Shown here: one piece after another, positions 21,573-22,760 of the stretch
How positions within the stretch are numbered: the stretch's first letter is position 1
Layout of the letters: the number at the start of each line of letters is the position of its first letter
Origin: CAYXFZ01 sp964464385
GTDB lineage: Bacteria; Planctomycetota; UBA1135
Direction of reading: 5' to 3'
Length of the DNA: 22,760 nucleotides
Assembly (NCBI GenBank): GCA_964464385.1
Contig: CAYXFZ010000037.1
Span: 1 to 22,760 of the forward strand
Notes under the pieces: model-generated
Told to the model about the DNA's origin: nothing
Databases searched by the model: none
What the model saw: only the letters and a program-made list of their open reading frames with translations
Made by a program: the position numbers and the translations under genes

Positions 21573-22490
21573 ATGAAGTTCTCCTTCGCACGCCTTCTGC
21601 CCCTGCTGGCCACTCTTTCGGCCTGCCAAACTCCGGTTGACTCGGCCAATCCCGACCCACTCGCAGGGCTGCAAATCATCCCCTACGGCCCTGAAATCCC
21701 CTCTAGGCCAGAGTTGGGCGCCGTAATGGTAGATTGCGAGCGCCACCTTCGCACTTGGCAAGAGCTCATGGTGGCGCCGCAAAACGAAACCAACCGGCAC
21801 AGCCTGGAAGTTTCTGCCCGGGCCCTGACCATTTTGGTCAAGCGGGAACGTGCCTATCTTGAGGAGCAGGCCGTGTCTGGCCCTGACGTCAACCGCGGCA
21901 TTGCTTCGGCATCGCTCGGCTTTCTGAATGAAGAATCGGTGCTCCCCCTCATCCTCAACAATATCACGGTCGAAAACCCCGGGGTGACCGCCAACGCTTT
22001 GCTCGGCTTAGGAATTTTGGCGTCACCCCAGACACCGCTGGCGCCGCTGCAGGCCATCATTCGCAACGCCGAACTCGAGCCTGGTTTGGCACAAAACGCG
22101 GCTTGGGTGGCCTTGCGCTTGGCCCAAGTTTCCGGCCCAGACGCTGAGGACACTCTGGCCAGCATGCTGTTGCAACTTACCGAACATGCCAATCCCGCCG
22201 TGCGGGCGCAGGCCACCGTGGGTTTGGGCTTGGTCAAGGCTGAACACGCCGCGAGTGACTTGATTGGCTTGCTGGAAGACGACTCCCCCACCGTGAGGGT
22301 CGCTGCCGCCTTTGCTTTGGGCGAGGTCGGAAGCATTCATGGCACTCGCATCTTGGTGCTAGCGCTCTCCGATGAAGACGCTTTGGTTGCGGGCACCGCC
22401 CACGGTTCCTTGGTGAAAATCCACGGCACCGACTTCGGCCCCAACCCGGCAGACTGGGCGCCGGTGCTGCTACACCCGGATCGCCCTTGA
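21573..22490 (+). CDS. HEAT-repeat lipoprotein, 305 aa
   Basis: MKFSFARLLPLLATLSAC is a lipoprotein signal (lipobox LSAC, C18), which is why ATG 21573 is preferred to an upstream start at 21510. The mature protein has a helical N-terminal region and then HEAT/PBS-type repeats, clearest in HANPAVRAQATVGLGLVKAE and DDSPTVRVAAAFALGEVGS, where the D-x-S/P-x-V-R-x-A-A-x-A-L-G pattern recurs every 30-40 residues. HEAT solenoids mediate protein binding; the partner is unknown. The TGA stop overlaps the TTG start of the aminotransferase (TTGA). Confidence 0.8.
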   Translation: MKFSFARLLPLLATLSACQTPVDSANPDPLAGLQIIPYGPEIPSRPELGAVMVDCERHLRTWQELMVAPQNETNRHSLEVSARALTILVKRERAYLEEQAVSGPDVNRGIASASLGFLNEESVLPLILNNITVENPGVTANALLGLGILASPQTPLAPLQAIIRNAELEPGLAQNAAWVALRLAQVSGPDAEDTLASMLLQLTEHANPAVRAQATVGLGLVKAEHAASDLIGLLEDDSPTVRVAAAFALGEVGSIHGTRILVLALSDEDALVAGTAHGSLVKIHGTDFGPNPADWAPVLLHPDRP

Positions 22491-22760
22491 CCTCGACCCA
22501 CTCTCGGTACGGGTCATCGGAAAAAGCATCGCGCTTTACCGAGTCGGTCATCCGCGAAATGAGCCGCGTGGCCCACGAACATGGCGCCCTCAATTTGGCC
22601 CAAGGTTTCCCTGACTTTCCCGCGCCAACTGGCATCAAGGAAGCCGCCGAGCGTGCCATTGCTTCCGACATCAACCAGTATGCCGTCACTTGGGGATCGC
22701 CCAACTTGCGCGTCGCCATCGGCGACTGGTATCGCGAACGGCGCGGCGTCGAGATCGATC
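22487..22760 (+). CDS. Class I/II PLP-dependent aminotransferase, N-terminal part (runs off window)
   Basis: The first 91 codons of a fold-type I aminotransferase. FTESVIREMSRVAHEHGALN is followed by LAQGFPDFPAP and then INQYAVTWGSPNLRVAIGDW, which is the N-terminal signature of the methionine/kynurenine/aspartate aminotransferase group (LxxGxPDFxxP and NQYxxxxGxPxLRxAIA). The TTG start at 22487 overlaps the HEAT-protein stop (TTGA), giving translational coupling. The PLP lysine lies beyond the window edge, so specificity cannot be judged. Confidence 0.85.
   Translation, partial: MTSTHSRYGSSEKASRFTESVIREMSRVAHEHGALNLAQGFPDFPAPTGIKEAAERAIASDINQYAVTWGSPNLRVAIGDWYRERRGVEID

Noticed and set aside
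1..22760. CRISPR array, insertion sequence or phage gene
   Set aside because: No regularly spaced repeats, transposase or phage structural motifs were seen on either strand.

Overview
The window looks like part of a draft chromosome from a GC-rich bacterium. One stretch of exactly ten Ns is present at 3038-3047. The gene set includes several lipoproteins with N-terminal lipobox signals, McsA-like and ClpC proteins, DprA, an AlkP-superfamily sulfatase-like lipoprotein, a polytopic protein with PGLGH motifs, a Leu/Phe/Val-type dehydrogenase and a HEAT-repeat lipoprotein. This suggests a diderm bacterium that is not an ordinary gamma- or betaproteobacterium; a planctomycete-like or other uncultivated lineage is my best guess, held loosely. 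Most core genes lack a Shine-Dalgarno sequence, TTG starts are common, and genes are packed with 4-nt stop/start overlaps.

Layout. (1) 1-4575, + strand: 3' end of tRNA-Ser, a divergent murD, an McsA-like zinc-finger/UVR protein and clpC; the frame break at the N gap is an assembly artefact. (2) 4578-7285, - strand: a large lipoprotein translationally coupled to a MATE exporter, converging on clpC. (3) 7318-10602, + strand: a small lipoprotein, dprA and a sulfatase-like lipoprotein. (4) 10604-11634, - strand: a polytopic membrane protein coupled to a 63-residue two-helix membrane protein. (5) 11701-17683, + strand: a YbgC-like thioesterase, then the complete housekeeping iron-sulfur operon iscR-iscS-iscU-iscA-hscB-hscA-fdx-iscX, in the order and nearly the lengths of the proteobacterial operon. 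(6) 17712-20439, all - strand: an AT-richer accessory island with at least two broken genes (a large exported protein and a VOC/glyoxalase-like protein), an intact cupin, a cysteine-rich ORF, a fragment of a small 'PEHKW' protein and a glycine-rich membrane peptide. (7) 20429-22760: a Leu dehydrogenase-type gene (-), diverging from a HEAT-repeat lipoprotein and a class I aminotransferase that runs off the right edge (+).

How the genes work together. The isc block is a self-contained system: IscS supplies sulfur, IscU is the scaffold and keeps the LPPVK chaperone-recognition motif, HscB/HscA release the cluster, Fdx supplies electrons, IscA and IscX are accessory factors, and IscR is the [2Fe-2S]-sensing repressor. 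McsA and ClpC form a protein quality-control pair. The dehydrogenase and the aminotransferase, though on opposite strands, both act on amino or keto acids. No CRISPR array, transposase or convincing integron attC site was found. The most interesting items are the complete isc operon in an apparently non-proteobacterial setting, the variant IscR ligand set, the nested palindromes over the iscR start, and the decaying cassette-like island next to the operon.
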